Source: Lachnospiraceae bacterium UBA1683
Lineage (GTDB): Bacteria > Bacillota > Clostridia > Lachnospirales > Lachnospiraceae
NCBI GenBank assembly: GCA_002320245.1
Contig: DCKD01000078.1
Span: 1 to 64,000 of the forward strand
Length of the DNA stretch: 64,000 nt
Direction of reading: 5' to 3'
In this document: positions 26,418-36,598 of the stretch, piece after piece
How positions within the stretch are numbered: position 1 is the stretch's first letter
How the letters are laid out: each line of letters begins with the position of its first letter
The notes under the pieces: model-generated
What the model saw: the letters and a program-made list of their open reading frames with translations, nothing else
The model's database searches: none
What the model was told of the DNA's origin: nothing
Program-made: the position numbers and the translations under genes

Positions 26418-27419
26418 CTAATTGTTCTGGTTTTGAGCCTGTACTGCCGTGATTGCAACAACACCTTCGATATCTTCGGCGCTGCATCCACGTGACAGAT
26501 CATTGATAGGTGATGCGATTCCCTGTGTCAGAGGACCGTAAGCTTCTGCTTTTCCAAGTCTCTGAACAAGTTTGTATCCGATGTTTCCTGCATCCAAATC
26601 CGGGAAAATCAAAACATTAGCATGTCCTGCAACAGGGCTGCCCGGCGCTTTGGACTCACCTACAGCAGGAACAATTGCTGCATCAAGCTGCAATTCTCCG
26701 TCCAGCTTGAGTTCCGGCGCCATTTCTTTTGCAAGTTTTGTAGCCTCTACAACCTTGTCTACATCTGCATGCTTTGCACTTCCCTTTGTAGAGTGTGACA
26801 GCATTGCAACAACCGGCTCTTTTTCTGTCAGCAGTTGGAATGACTCTGCGGAGGACAATGCAATATTCGCAAGCTTCTCCGGATCCGGATTCTGCTCCAG
26901 CCCTGCATCACCAAAGATAAATGTCCCGTCTGCTCCCATATCACAGTCCGGTACGACCATTACGAAGAATGCAGAAACAAGTTTTGTTCCCGGCTTTGTC
27001 TTCAGAATCTGCAGACATGGACGAAGTGTGTCTGCTGTAGAATGGCATGCTCCGGATACCATTCCGTCAGCATCACCCATTTTTACCATCATTACACCAT
27101 AATATAAGTAGTTATTCAGAAGAATCTCTCTTGCCTGCTCCTCTGTCATTCCTTTTTTCTGTCTTAACTCAACAAGCTTTGCAATGTAAGCGTCTGTTTT
27201 ATCATTTGTCGCAGGGTCTACAACTGTTGCTCCGGTAAGGTCATATCCTGCTCCCATCTTCTCAACCTGTTCTTTACTTCCAACAAGGATTAATTTTGCT
27301 GTTCCGTCTTTCAGTACTGCTTCTGCAGCTTTGTAAGTTCTCTCGTCTTCTGTCTCCGGAAGTACGATTGTCTTTACATCAGATTTTGCTCTTGCTTTGA
27401 TTTTGTCAATAAATCCCAT
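26418..27419 (-). CDS. pta: Phosphate acetyltransferase
   Basis: Turns acetyl-CoA and phosphate into acetyl phosphate for acetate kinase. 333 residues, the short single-domain form without the regulatory N-terminal part of E. coli Pta. Conserved blocks include VLPETEDERTYKAAE, MVKMGDADGMVSGACHSTADT and the C-terminal HANVLIFPDLDAGNIGYKLVQRLG. AAAGGTGG precedes the ATG. A consensus promoter lies 38 bases upstream and serves pta-ackA together. Confidence 0.97.
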   Translation of the reverse strand: MGFIDKIKARAKSDVKTIVLPETEDERTYKAAEAVLKDGTAKLILVGSKEQVEKMGAGYDLTGATVVDPATNDKTDAYIAKLVELRQKKGMTEEQAREILLNNYLYYGVMMVKMGDADGMVSGACHSTADTLRPCLQILKTKPGTKLVSAFFVMVVPDCDMGADGTFIFGDAGLEQNPDPEKLANIALSSAESFQLLTEKEPVVAMLSHSTKGSAKHADVDKVVEATKLAKEMAPELKLDGELQLDAAIVPAVGESKAPGSPVAGHANVLIFPDLDAGNIGYKLVQRLGKAEAYGPLTQGIASPINDLSRGCSAEDIEGVVAITAVQAQNQNN

Positions 27420-27456
27420 GATTTAAAGCCACCTTTCATTTTTTCTCACTTCTTCC

Positions 27457-27485
27457 ATTATACTCCAAAGAAATTCCCTAAACAA
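27457..27485 (-). promoter_or_regulatory. Promoter of pta-ackA
   Basis: TTGTTT (27480-27485), 17 bases, TATAAT (27457-27462) on the minus strand. Confidence 0.75.
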
Positions 27486-27584
27486 GAGGATTCCATGTGC
27501 ATTTTTAAGTACAATCTGTCTGTTTATGCATTTCTTCCTGTACAATCTGCTCCGGGATTCCCCATTTTTCTTCCATAAATTCCT

Positions 27585-28919
27585 TTACAGTCTGAAAAAC
27601 GCTGTAATAATAGCAAAATACATCAAAATCGTACATGTATCCATAATGGTCGAAATCAGCGGCGCCGCCATCAGCGCCGGGTCAAGCCCTATCCGCTTTG
27701 CCAAAAGCGGCAGTGTGCAGCCTACGCATTTTGCCATGCAGACAATTGCAATCATTGTAACACCAATCGCAATCGCCAGCACGATATCCTGATCGTACAT
27801 AATATAAATCCGGATTCCATTGACAATAGACAGCAAAATCCCGACCAGCAGCGCAATCCGCATCTCTTTGAATACTACCCGGAAAAAGTCTCTGAACTGA
27901 ATCTCCCCCACAGCAAGCCCACGTATTACCATCGTCGAACTCTGGGAACCACAGTTACCGCTTGTCCCCATCAGCATCGGGATAAAGGTAATCAGAATCG
28001 GCATCGCCGACATTGCAGTCTCATAATGTGCAAGGATTTCCCCGCTCACAGTCGCCGAAAGCATCAGAAGCATCAGCCACAATGTACGGTTCTTGGCATG
28101 CTGAAATACCGATGTTCCAAAGTAAGAGTCTTCATTTGGGCTGACACCTGCCATGATGCTGATATCTTCCGTTGTCTCATCTTGCAATACGAGCATCGCA
28201 TCATCAACTGTTACGATTCCAACCAGACAGTTTTCATGGTCGATAATCGGGATTGCAACAAGACCATATTTTTTGATTGTTGTTGCCACTTCCTCCTGAT
28301 CGTCCAACGTCCTCGCACAGAGGACATTTTCATCCATAATTTCCTCAATCAGCCTGGATTCGCCTGCCGTCAGCAAATCTTTGACATCGACACAGCCGAC
28401 CAATTTCTTTTTTTCCGTCACATAACAGGTGTATATCGTCTCCCGGTTAATACCGACCTGACGGATTTTCAGGATTGCATCCGCAACCGTCATTTCTTTC
28501 CGTAGACTGATATACTCAATATTCATAATGCTGCCTGCGCTATCCTCCGGATATTGCAGCAGTACATTTATTTTCTTGCGTGTTTCCTCATCCGTTGCCA
28601 TCAGCAGACGGTCTACTACATTTGCCGGCATCTCTTCCAGAACATCAACGGTATCATCCATATACATCTCATCCATGACTTCTTCCAGCTCGGAATCCGT
28701 CAGCCCATTAATCAGAGACTCCCTCATATCGCTGTTCATATCTGTGAATACTTCTGCCGCTTCTTCCTTTGCCAGCAGCCGGAAAATCAAAATCATATGG
28801 CGCTCATCTATCTCTTCGAGCATATCAACAATATCAACGGGGTGCATGGTTCCCAGTTCTTCTTTTAACTCTTTAAACTTCCGTGCTTCCAGCAATTCCA
28901 AAATCTGATGTTCTTCCAT
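27585..28919 (-). CDS. mgtE: Magnesium transporter MgtE
   Basis: Gated magnesium channel of the inner membrane. About 444 residues: N-terminal superhelical domain with MHPVDIVDMLEEID, a pair of CBS domains from about 135 to 255, and a C-terminal pore domain of five helices with the pore signature NCGSQSSTMVIRGLAVGEI. The cytoplasmic part senses magnesium in known members. ATG at 28919 is preferred over the GTG three codons earlier because AGAGGTG stands at the right distance. No magnesium riboswitch is visible upstream. Confidence 0.93.
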   Translation of the reverse strand: MEEHQILELLEARKFKELKEELGTMHPVDIVDMLEEIDERHMILIFRLLAKEEAAEVFTDMNSDMRESLINGLTDSELEEVMDEMYMDDTVDVLEEMPANVVDRLLMATDEETRKKINVLLQYPEDSAGSIMNIEYISLRKEMTVADAILKIRQVGINRETIYTCYVTEKKKLVGCVDVKDLLTAGESRLIEEIMDENVLCARTLDDQEEVATTIKKYGLVAIPIIDHENCLVGIVTVDDAMLVLQDETTEDISIMAGVSPNEDSYFGTSVFQHAKNRTLWLMLLMLSATVSGEILAHYETAMSAMPILITFIPMLMGTSGNCGSQSSTMVIRGLAVGEIQFRDFFRVVFKEMRIALLVGILLSIVNGIRIYIMYDQDIVLAIAIGVTMIAIVCMAKCVGCTLPLLAKRIGLDPALMAAPLISTIMDTCTILMYFAIITAFFRL

Positions 28920-29012
28920 GCCATACACCTCTTTCTTTCGTTATCCTTTTATAGTATAATGGTTTATAAATATATATACAAGACAAAATAATTTGAAAAG
29001 CCCGTTTTTCTA

Positions 29013-29030
29013 CTATATTTTGTAATATAG
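29013..29030. promoter_or_regulatory. Small palindrome between mgtE and tmcAL
   Basis: CTATATT-TTGT-AATATAG, a perfect seven-base-arm inverted repeat in the divergent promoter region. A weak plus-strand promoter (TTGAAA, 17 bases, TATTTT) overlaps it. Function unproven. Confidence 0.3.
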
Positions 29031-29093
29031 AATAAACACTTTTCTATTTCTGATTATACAAAAAGCAAAAATATATATGGGAGGGGAAACATC

Positions 29094-30377
29094 ATGAAAA
29101 TAGTTGGAATTATTGCAGAGTACAATCCTTTTCACAACGGGCACCAGTATCACATTGAAAAAGCAAAAGAGGTCACAGGTGCAGATGCTGCAATCATCAT
29201 CATGAGTGGGGATTATGTCCAGCGCGGCATTCCCGCCATCATGCCAAAGCGTCTGCGTGCAGAAATGGCGCTGAGGTCCGGTGCCGCGGCTGTATTGGAA
29301 CTTCCGGTCTGCTATGCCACCGGAAGCGCTGAATTGTTCGCCATGGGTGCGGTCTCATTGCTGGACAGCCTTGGCGTCGTGAACAGTATCTGTTTTGGAA
29401 GTGAATGCAATGATCTGCACGGTCTTCAGGCAATTGCGGACATTCTCTGTGCGGAACCGGGAGAATACCGGGAGATTCTTCAGCAACAGTTAAAAACGGG
29501 GCTGTCTTATCCTGCCGCAAGGCAAGAAGCGCTCCGTAAGTTTATGAAAAATGCCGACTGCTCCTTTCTGCTCAATGACCCGAACAATATTCTTGGTGTG
29601 GAATATCTCAAGGCCCTGCGAAAACTGGACAGCCCTATGACGCCTTACACAATCAAACGGCAGGATTCCCATTACCACGATACCGAACTGCGCCCCACAT
29701 ACAGTTCCGCTTCCGCGGTTCGCTCCCTGCTTGCTTATGCAGGGTCCAGCCTCCGCACCGAAAGCAATCATACATTCGAGGACACATCCTTCTCCAGTAT
29801 TCTCAGCGAACTGGAAGAGCAGGTTCCGTCATGCTGCCTCGAACTTTTAAAAGATTATCATCGGGTAAAATATCCGATATATCAGAATGATTTTTCTCTG
29901 CTATTGAAATACAAACTGCTAAACAAAGAGCCGCAGCGTCTCGTCCGCTATATGGATGTTTCAGAAGAGTTAGCAAACCGCATCTGTACACAGTTAAACA
30001 ATTTCTTCAATTATCAGCAGTTCTGCGAATTGTTAAAAACAAGAGAAGTGACTCAGACACGAATTAACCGGGCGCTTTTACACATTATGCTCGGAATCAA
30101 GAAAAACAGCATCCTCTCCTACTCCAACTGCGGTTATCACTTTTACGCCCACCTTCTCGGATTCCGAAAGGACTCCGAAAAAGTCATTTCCGCAATTGCA
30201 AAAAATGGAAGTATTCCGCTGATTACCAAACTGTATGATTCCGGTAGCCTGCCGGAACTTGGACAGCGGATGCTCACACAGGATGTGCTCGCATCCAACC
30301 TGTACACATCGGTGGTGACCGATAAATATAAGACCGCATTTGAAAATGAATACAATCAGGGGGTGATTAAAATCTGA
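29094..30377 (+). CDS. tmcAL: tRNA(Met) cytidine acetate ligase
   Basis: Uses acetate and ATP to acetylate the wobble cytidine of elongator tRNA-Met (ac4C34), guarding against misreading isoleucine codons. 427 residues (former YlbM family). The nucleotidyltransferase signature is EYNPFHNGH at 9-17; IIMSGDYVQRGIPAI and SECNDLHGL follow, and the C-terminal part binds tRNA. GGGAGGGG lies before the ATG. It is divergent from mgtE and sits 1.7 kb from pta-ackA; the shared use of acetate is suggestive but the arrangement proves nothing. Confidence 0.9.
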   Translation: MKIVGIIAEYNPFHNGHQYHIEKAKEVTGADAAIIIMSGDYVQRGIPAIMPKRLRAEMALRSGAAAVLELPVCYATGSAELFAMGAVSLLDSLGVVNSICFGSECNDLHGLQAIADILCAEPGEYREILQQQLKTGLSYPAARQEALRKFMKNADCSFLLNDPNNILGVEYLKALRKLDSPMTPYTIKRQDSHYHDTELRPTYSSASAVRSLLAYAGSSLRTESNHTFEDTSFSSILSELEEQVPSCCLELLKDYHRVKYPIYQNDFSLLLKYKLLNKEPQRLVRYMDVSEELANRICTQLNNFFNYQQFCELLKTREVTQTRINRALLHIMLGIKKNSILSYSNCGYHFYAHLLGFRKDSEKVISAIAKNGSIPLITKLYDSGSLPELGQRMLTQDVLASNLYTSVVTDKYKTAFENEYNQGVIKI

Positions 30378-30386
30378 GCGGTTACT

Positions 30387-30440
30387 TTGTGTAATAACAA
30401 CCGGATAAAGGGTATTTAACACCGGCCGGTTATTACACAA
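30387..30440. terminator. Bidirectional terminator between tmcAL and GH42 gene
   Basis: TTGTGTAATAAC (30387-30398) and its complement GTTATTACACAA (30429-30440), with inner CCGG pairs. It lies between convergent stops at 30377 and 30446. The plus side is followed by AATAATCAGTTTTTC. Confidence 0.65.
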
Positions 30441-30445
30441 AATAA

Positions 30446-32470
30446 TCAGTTTTTCTTCCAGACTCTGCTCTCCAACGGTTTCATCTGCGCTCCATCTTCA
30501 CCATAAAGCAATGTATACGTTCCCTGCACCGGAACTTCCACGGTTTTCCCAGAGAAATTCTGTATAAACAAATACACTGCTCCATCCCTTTCACGTGTTG
30601 CCACGGACACGCCCTTCGGAATCTGTTCCAATGGTTTTTCCAGACCGGCCTCCGCACCGACTTTCTCATAGAATTCCTGATAGAAATCTTCTTCCATATC
30701 AGCACATACATAATAAATCTGTCCCTTTCCATATGCGTGATATGTCAGCGCCGGCATTCCCTGATAGAAATCTTCCCCATACTGCATCAACACCTCCGTG
30801 TCATCCTGTACTTTAACTAAATCACACAGATTCCTGCAGGAATACATTTTGGAAAGCCCAAGATGATTGCCCTGCCGTGGTACTGCGTGATTTTCATCCC
30901 AGTCATACAGCCCGTCTATCTCCGTACTCCGCAATCCGGCGGCCTCAATCATACCATGTGGCGTACCGCCGAGATAGCAGCGGTCGGTGTCATCCACGAT
31001 ACCGGACCAGTAAGTCAGCACCAATGTGCCGCCGTTCTTTGCATATGTCTTTAACTTTTCTGCATACCCTTCTTTAAACATATACGCCATCGGGACAGCA
31101 ACCAGTTTATAGCCTTCCAGTGTATGCTCCATGGAAATGATATCGACATTGATTCCCTGTGCGCGAAGCGGTTTGTACTGTTTCTGAATGCACTCCATAT
31201 AATGCAGATCCTCATTGCGCGGTCCCTGAGAATCTTTCATCGCCCAGTCATTTTCCCTGTCATATAGAACCGCTGCCTGTGCCTTCACCGCACTGCCGGC
31301 GACTTCGCGAATCTGTTCTAACATTGCCCCGACTTCAGTGACTTCCCGGAATACCCTTGTGTCATCTCCGCCATAATGGTCAATTACCGCACCGTGAAAT
31401 TTTTCAGACGCGCCCTGACTTTGACGAAGCTGGAAGTATAACACACTATCTGAGCCGTGCGCCACTGCATGCAATGACGCTGCCATCAACATCCCCGGCC
31501 GTTTTAGCTTGCTCACAGCCTGCCAGTTCGTGGAAGACGGACAGGATTCCATAAGCAGAAACGGTTTCTTCTGAATACTTCTCATCAAATCATGCTGCAG
31601 GCCGCAGTCAACAGCAGTCTTCCACTCTTCCTCTTTATGCCAGGTCGGATAATTGTCCCAGGACACAATATCCAGCACGTCTTTAAACTTCTTATAATCC
31701 AGTCCCGCATAGTCATACATCAGGTTCGCAGTTACCGGTTTATCCGAACCGCCTTCCCGGATTGCTGCTGTTTCCGCCTGAAGGAAATCAATCGTGCGTG
31801 CCGTGACAAACCGTTTCCAGTCCAATTTCAGCGCATGTAATTCATTTTCTCCCCGTGGAGACGGGCTCTCTATCTGCTCAAAACTGCTGTACTGATGGCT
31901 CCAGAATGTTGTACACCATCTTGCGTTCAGTTCTTCAATGGTCCCATACTTTTCTCTCAGCCACTCCCGGAACTTTTCCTGACAGAGCGGGCAATGGCAT
32001 TCTCCCCCATATTCATTGGAAATGTGCCACAAAATTACTGCCGGATGATTTCCAAACCGCCCGGCGAGCGCCTTATTCATCTGTCTCATCTTCTCCCGGT
32101 ATACCGGGGAAGTATAACAGTGATTATGCCGTCCGCCAAACAGATTCCTCTCCCGGTTCTCATTTACGCGCAGCACTTCCGGATATTTATCCACCATCCA
32201 TTTCGGACGTGCTCCGGTCGGTGTCGCAAGAATTACAGAAATTCCGTTCGCATATAAATCTTCTATAATCTGAGCCAGCCACTCAAATTGATAATTGCCC
32301 TCTTCCGGCTCTAACACCGCCCATGAAAACATCCCGACCGAAACAGTATTGATATGTGCTTTTTTGAAATATCCGATATCTGTTTTCAGGATATCCGGAC
32401 GGTGCAGCCATTGCTCCGGATTGTAATCCCCTCCATGCAGGAACCGCCCGTATTCTACTTGTCTGTCCAT
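30446..32470 (-). CDS. Beta-galactosidase, glycoside hydrolase family 42
   Basis: Cytoplasmic retaining beta-galactosidase, 674 residues, no signal peptide. GH42 layout: catalytic barrel with acid/base Glu153 in WHISNEYGGECHC and nucleophile Glu308 in FLLMESCPSS, then a trimerisation domain and a C-terminal beta domain. Cysteines at 118, 158, 160 and 163 form the zinc cluster typical of the family. GH42 enzymes favour short galacto-oligosaccharides and beta-1,3/1,4-galactosides. It follows the GH2 gene by 46 bases, so the two enzymes are made together and probably divide substrates. Confidence 0.95.
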   Translation of the reverse strand: MDRQVEYGRFLHGGDYNPEQWLHRPDILKTDIGYFKKAHINTVSVGMFSWAVLEPEEGNYQFEWLAQIIEDLYANGISVILATPTGARPKWMVDKYPEVLRVNENRERNLFGGRHNHCYTSPVYREKMRQMNKALAGRFGNHPAVILWHISNEYGGECHCPLCQEKFREWLREKYGTIEELNARWCTTFWSHQYSSFEQIESPSPRGENELHALKLDWKRFVTARTIDFLQAETAAIREGGSDKPVTANLMYDYAGLDYKKFKDVLDIVSWDNYPTWHKEEEWKTAVDCGLQHDLMRSIQKKPFLLMESCPSSTNWQAVSKLKRPGMLMAASLHAVAHGSDSVLYFQLRQSQGASEKFHGAVIDHYGGDDTRVFREVTEVGAMLEQIREVAGSAVKAQAAVLYDRENDWAMKDSQGPRNEDLHYMECIQKQYKPLRAQGINVDIISMEHTLEGYKLVAVPMAYMFKEGYAEKLKTYAKNGGTLVLTYWSGIVDDTDRCYLGGTPHGMIEAAGLRSTEIDGLYDWDENHAVPRQGNHLGLSKMYSCRNLCDLVKVQDDTEVLMQYGEDFYQGMPALTYHAYGKGQIYYVCADMEEDFYQEFYEKVGAEAGLEKPLEQIPKGVSVATRERDGAVYLFIQNFSGKTVEVPVQGTYTLLYGEDGAQMKPLESRVWKKN

Positions 32471-32516
32471 ATTTTGCCCACTCCCGTCTTCCGATAATTA
32501 CAAAAATAGCCTGAAT

Positions 32517-35500
32517 TTAAATTCCCCTAAATGAGAATGTAAATACCATCTTCTTACTTACATCCAGTAAATATTCCGGATGCGTCTTTGCATGCCAGCT
32601 ATCATCTCCGGCAATTCCCATCTGCGCCTTTGCAACTCTGACCACTGTATAATGCACCTCCGGCAATTCATACGCGTGCATTGCATTTTCCATCTCATGC
32701 GGTGTATAAGGCAGCGCGGAAAATGTCATCGGCCCGTTCTCTTCATCCATTGTAAAGAGCATGCCTCTGCCTTTTCTGTCGGTAACAGATGCGTAGCGCA
32801 CCTCTTCTTTTGCCCCACACTCCTGTGGGACAAGGTACTGTGCCAGATTATCCTTTACCAGATTCTTATATACGCCCAGTTTCGCACCATGTTTTCTGTC
32901 TGCATAAGTCTCTGCCGGTCCCAGCCCATACCACGTCACGTGATCATAATCCGCATCAAATTTAAACATCACACCAAATTCCGGCATATCACCGAGTTCT
33001 TTCACCGGCTCATAACTAAGCGAGGTTTTTACTGTCCCGTCACCAAAGACTTCATATGCAAGCTTACATTCGCTGACCGGGGCTGTCGGCATCAGATATT
33101 TATAGGTCACTACGATACTGTGCCCCTTCTCTTCCACCTCCGGTTCAAAGACTTTTCCCCACTCGTCTCCGCGGAACTCTTTAAAGCTCAGGTACTGGCT
33201 CGCAATCTTCCACTGTGCATACTGCATCGGCATCTGGCTTCCGCAGTCATTGTCTACCGGCGCACGCCAGAAATTCGGACGCGGAATCATCTCAATCATT
33301 TCCTTCCCCGCATAGCGGTAAGAAGTCAGACCGCCATTCAGTACGGAGAACATTACACTAAAATTCTCACCTTTCACACCAATATTGTGTGTGCTGTGAA
33401 TCACTTTGATATCACGTGTACAAATCTTTTTCTTTTCTTCTTTTTCGACTTTATATACATGCTGTCCGAACGCAACCTCGTGTCCGTGCTTTGCCCATGC
33501 CGTATGATGCTTTAGCAGAAAAGATACCGTCACCACATACTCTCCGGGCAAGGTCTCTTTTTCCACCGGAAGTGCATACACTTTTTCGCTCAACGGTTCC
33601 ACGTCCGTATCGAATGCCACACTCTGCAGTAGTCTGCCCTCCCGCTCCACGGTTACATGGCAAAGGAACTGATTTGTATTTACAAACAGATTCTTATTCA
33701 CAATCCGGACTTCCGTATCGGTTACATCTGCGGTAATATTCTGATAGTTGAACTTCACTTCCTGCATCTTCGGAGATTCCTCACGTTCCCCGCCATATGC
33801 GATTCCATTCCCGCTGAAATTATAATCAGCCGGACGGTCTCCGAAATCGCCGCCATATGCCTGAAACTCTTTTCCATACCGATCCTTTTTGTAAATAGAC
33901 TGGTCAATATAATCCCAGATAAATCCCCCCTGGTACAGCGGTTCCGTGTCAGTTAAATCTGTATATTTATGCATTGCCCCACAAGAATTTCCCATGGCAT
34001 GTGTGTATTCGCAACAGATAAACGGCTTGCTTCTGTCTTTTTGCAAAAATTCTTTGATAGATTCCACAGACGGATACATCTGGCTTTCCATATCACTCGT
34101 GTCATTATAACTGCGGTCATGGAACAAACCTTCATAATGTACCAGACGGGTATCATCCTCTTTCCTGAAAAACTCCGACATCTCATAAATATCCTTCCCG
34201 CCAAAGGATTCATTTCCACAGGACCAGATTAAGATTGCCGGATGGTTTTTGTCCCTCTGATACATGGAATTTGCACGGTCAAGCATCATACCAAGCCACT
34301 CCGGTTTATCATGCGGGACAACCCACGTATAATCCTTTGTAAATTCAGCCACATCCCACGAACCATGGGACTCCAGATTTGTTTCATCAATCATATACAG
34401 ACCAAACTCATCACAGAGACGGTAAATCAAAGAAGAGTCCGGATAATGGCAGGTGCGGATTGCATTGATGTTATTGCGTTTCATCGTTATCAAATCTTTG
34501 CGCAGTTCCTCTTCCGATACATGACGTCCGTTTACCGAGCTGAATTCATGCCGGTTGACCCCTTTGAATACGATTCGTTTCCCATTCAATGTCATGATAT
34601 GGTTTTTCATCTCAAACCGTCTGAACCCGACTTTTTCCGGAATGATTTCCTGCAATTCTCCGGATTCATTGTACACTTCCAGCGTCAAATCATACAAATT
34701 CGGGACTTCGGCGCTCCACAGCAGCGGTTCTTCCACCGTCCATGTATAATCTGTGGTCTCTTCCGGAAACTCTTTTTCCTGCAATACTTTCACTTCGCTG
34801 AAAACAACCCTTCCGTCTTTACTCAGGCAAACCTTAACCGTTCCATCCCCCCAGCTTTTCAGCCCGATTCCAAGCTCTGCTTTCGTAAGTGATGCGTCCG
34901 GGACTGCACGGATTCTCATGTCCTGTATATGCACATCCGGAACCGTATACAGATATACCTCCCGGTAAATACCGGAAAAACGGAAGAAATCCTGATCTTC
35001 ACACCAACTGCTTGACGTCCATTTAAACACCTGTGCTGCAAGCTTGTTCTCTCCGTCTTTTAAGAATTCTGTCAGCTCAAACTCTGATGGTGTAAAGGAA
35101 TCTTCACTATATCCGACAAACTGTCCGTTCAGCCAGAGCGCAAGACCGCTCTCTGCACCCTGGAAGGAAATAAACACCCGTTTTTCTTTCATCTGTTCCG
35201 GCAACTCAAAATATTTCACATAGCTTGCCACCGGATTAAACGTTTCCGGTATCTCCCCCGGATGGATTTCCTCATGCCCCTCCCACGGATATTGTACATT
35301 TGCATACTGCGGGACATCATATCCTTCCATCTGGATATGCGCAGGGACATGAATATCATCCCAGTCTTTGCAGCAGTAATCCTCTGCCTCAAAACCCGGA
35401 ACCGCTGCCTTATAATTTTTTGCATAATGAAACTTCCACAACCCATTCAAATCATATTGAAAAGAAGAGTTCTGCTCCCGCACTTCTGTTTCTGATGCAT

Positions 35501-35585
35501 AAAATCTGTGGTCAGAGTGGGCGTCCATCCTCCCATCGCGGAAATATAACGGATCCTTGACCATCTCATAATCAAATGTCTTCAT
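32517..35585 (-). CDS. lacZ: Beta-galactosidase, glycoside hydrolase family 2 (LacZ type)
   Basis: Splits lactose and related beta-galactosides in the cytoplasm. 1022 residues, the length of E. coli LacZ. Domains: jelly-roll sugar-binding domain to about 215, immunoglobulin-like domain, barrel from about 335, a second Ig-like domain, and the C-terminal beta-sandwich (small chain). Acid/base is Glu459 in IWSCGNES and nucleophile Glu526 in FICCEYTHAMGNSCG. AAAGGAG precedes the ATG. Located downstream of an ABC sugar importer and upstream of a GH42 gene on one strand. Confidence 0.96.
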   Translation of the reverse strand: MKTFDYEMVKDPLYFRDGRMDAHSDHRFYASETEVREQNSSFQYDLNGLWKFHYAKNYKAAVPGFEAEDYCCKDWDDIHVPAHIQMEGYDVPQYANVQYPWEGHEEIHPGEIPETFNPVASYVKYFELPEQMKEKRVFISFQGAESGLALWLNGQFVGYSEDSFTPSEFELTEFLKDGENKLAAQVFKWTSSSWCEDQDFFRFSGIYREVYLYTVPDVHIQDMRIRAVPDASLTKAELGIGLKSWGDGTVKVCLSKDGRVVFSEVKVLQEKEFPEETTDYTWTVEEPLLWSAEVPNLYDLTLEVYNESGELQEIIPEKVGFRRFEMKNHIMTLNGKRIVFKGVNRHEFSSVNGRHVSEEELRKDLITMKRNNINAIRTCHYPDSSLIYRLCDEFGLYMIDETNLESHGSWDVAEFTKDYTWVVPHDKPEWLGMMLDRANSMYQRDKNHPAILIWSCGNESFGGKDIYEMSEFFRKEDDTRLVHYEGLFHDRSYNDTSDMESQMYPSVESIKEFLQKDRSKPFICCEYTHAMGNSCGAMHKYTDLTDTEPLYQGGFIWDYIDQSIYKKDRYGKEFQAYGGDFGDRPADYNFSGNGIAYGGEREESPKMQEVKFNYQNITADVTDTEVRIVNKNLFVNTNQFLCHVTVEREGRLLQSVAFDTDVEPLSEKVYALPVEKETLPGEYVVTVSFLLKHHTAWAKHGHEVAFGQHVYKVEKEEKKKICTRDIKVIHSTHNIGVKGENFSVMFSVLNGGLTSYRYAGKEMIEMIPRPNFWRAPVDNDCGSQMPMQYAQWKIASQYLSFKEFRGDEWGKVFEPEVEEKGHSIVVTYKYLMPTAPVSECKLAYEVFGDGTVKTSLSYEPVKELGDMPEFGVMFKFDADYDHVTWYGLGPAETYADRKHGAKLGVYKNLVKDNLAQYLVPQECGAKEEVRYASVTDRKGRGMLFTMDEENGPMTFSALPYTPHEMENAMHAYELPEVHYTVVRVAKAQMGIAGDDSWHAKTHPEYLLDVSKKMVFTFSFRGI

Positions 35586-35716
35586 GATATTACTCCTTTC
35601 GATTTCACTTTTCCAGTGTAAATGCTAACGATACAGTACACCAGCCCCTCCGCATCCCCTCGGTGGACAAAGGGTACAGGAAACCATGTGTTTCCCTGCG
35701 CACAGAGGATAAAACA

Positions 35717-35745
35717 GGCGGATATTCATTAACCAAATATCCGCC
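35717..35745 (-). terminator. Hairpin between ABC importer and lacZ
   Basis: GGCGGATATT (35717-35726) and AATATCCGCC (35736-35745), nine-base loop, 25 bases after the permease stop. On the minus strand TGTTTTATCC follows, so termination would be partial and could set enzyme levels relative to the importer. A second small hairpin lies at 35680-35701. Confidence 0.6.
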
Positions 35746-35770
35746 CTTATATTCACCGCCTGAAACGGTA

Positions 35771-36598
35771 TTATTTTACAGCACCTGTAATTCCTTCCGC
35801 AAACTGTTTCTGTAATACAAAGAATACAATCATTGTCGGAATGGAACAGAATAATACGCCGCACATGAGCATACCGTAATCCGTCACATATCCGGTAATC
35901 AGGTTTGCAATCAGCATTGGCATTGTCATGGCACTGTTATCCTGCATGATTACCTTCGGCCACAAATAAGAATTCCATGCATTCATAAATGTGATAACCG
36001 CTGCCGCTGCATACGTTGAACGCATAGTCGGAATGAACATACGGAAAAAGATCTGCAATTCATTCAGTCCGTCAATACGTGCTGCTTCTATAATATCAAC
36101 AGGAAAAGCTCTTGCATTTTGCCGGAACATCATAATCATAAATGGCGTGGAAATCATGGGCATCATGAAACCAACTGCTGTATTCAGCAGACCTGCCTTT
36201 GAAAACATCTGGAACAAAGGCACCATTGTTGCAACCTGCGGTACCATCATTGCCAGCAGCAGAACAGAAAACAAACCGTCTTTTGCTTTATCATGATAGA
36301 TTTCAAATCCATAACCTGCTATCGAACATATCAGCAAACAAACTATTGTTGTCAGTATTGCGTAAAAGAACGAATTCCAAAGTGATCCCCACAACGGCTG
36401 CTGTGAAATGAGATTCCGAAAATTTTCGATAAAATATGTTCCCGGTATTATCTTACCTCTGGACACATCAGTAGAGGTATTCGTTGCTGCTGCAATCATC
36501 CAATACAATGGAAATACCGAAATGAATGATACGATAACAAGGAAAATATATGTAGGAATCAACCTTCTCTGGGATGCAGACTTATTCTTCTTAGTCAC
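35771..36598 (-). CDS. ABC sugar permease, MalG type
   Basis: Inner-membrane half of a CUT1 carbohydrate importer, about 275 residues with six predicted helices. The ATPase-contact loop is visible as EAARIDGLNELQIFFRMFIPTM (EAA motif). The GTG at 36598 is chosen because AGGTGAT stands upstream and because it overlaps the TAA of the partner permease by eight bases, implying coupled translation; a GTG three codons earlier lacks a site. Substrate inferred from the beta-galactosidases downstream. Confidence 0.92.
   Translation of the reverse strand: MTKKNKSASQRRLIPTYIFLVIVSFISVFPLYWMIAAATNTSTDVSRGKIIPGTYFIENFRNLISQQPLWGSLWNSFFYAILTTIVCLLICSIAGYGFEIYHDKAKDGLFSVLLLAMMVPQVATMVPLFQMFSKAGLLNTAVGFMMPMISTPFMIMMFRQNARAFPVDIIEAARIDGLNELQIFFRMFIPTMRSTYAAAAVITFMNAWNSYLWPKVIMQDNSAMTMPMLIANLITGYVTDYGMLMCGVLFCSIPTMIVFFVLQKQFAEGITGAVK

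Noticed and set aside
28929..29093. Magnesium (M-box) riboswitch before mgtE
   Set aside because: The interval is too short on the mgtE side and has none of the M-box conserved blocks.
32580..33515. 311-codon plus-strand frame opposite lacZ
   Set aside because: Cysteine- and histidine-rich shadow of the lacZ sequence; no start context.
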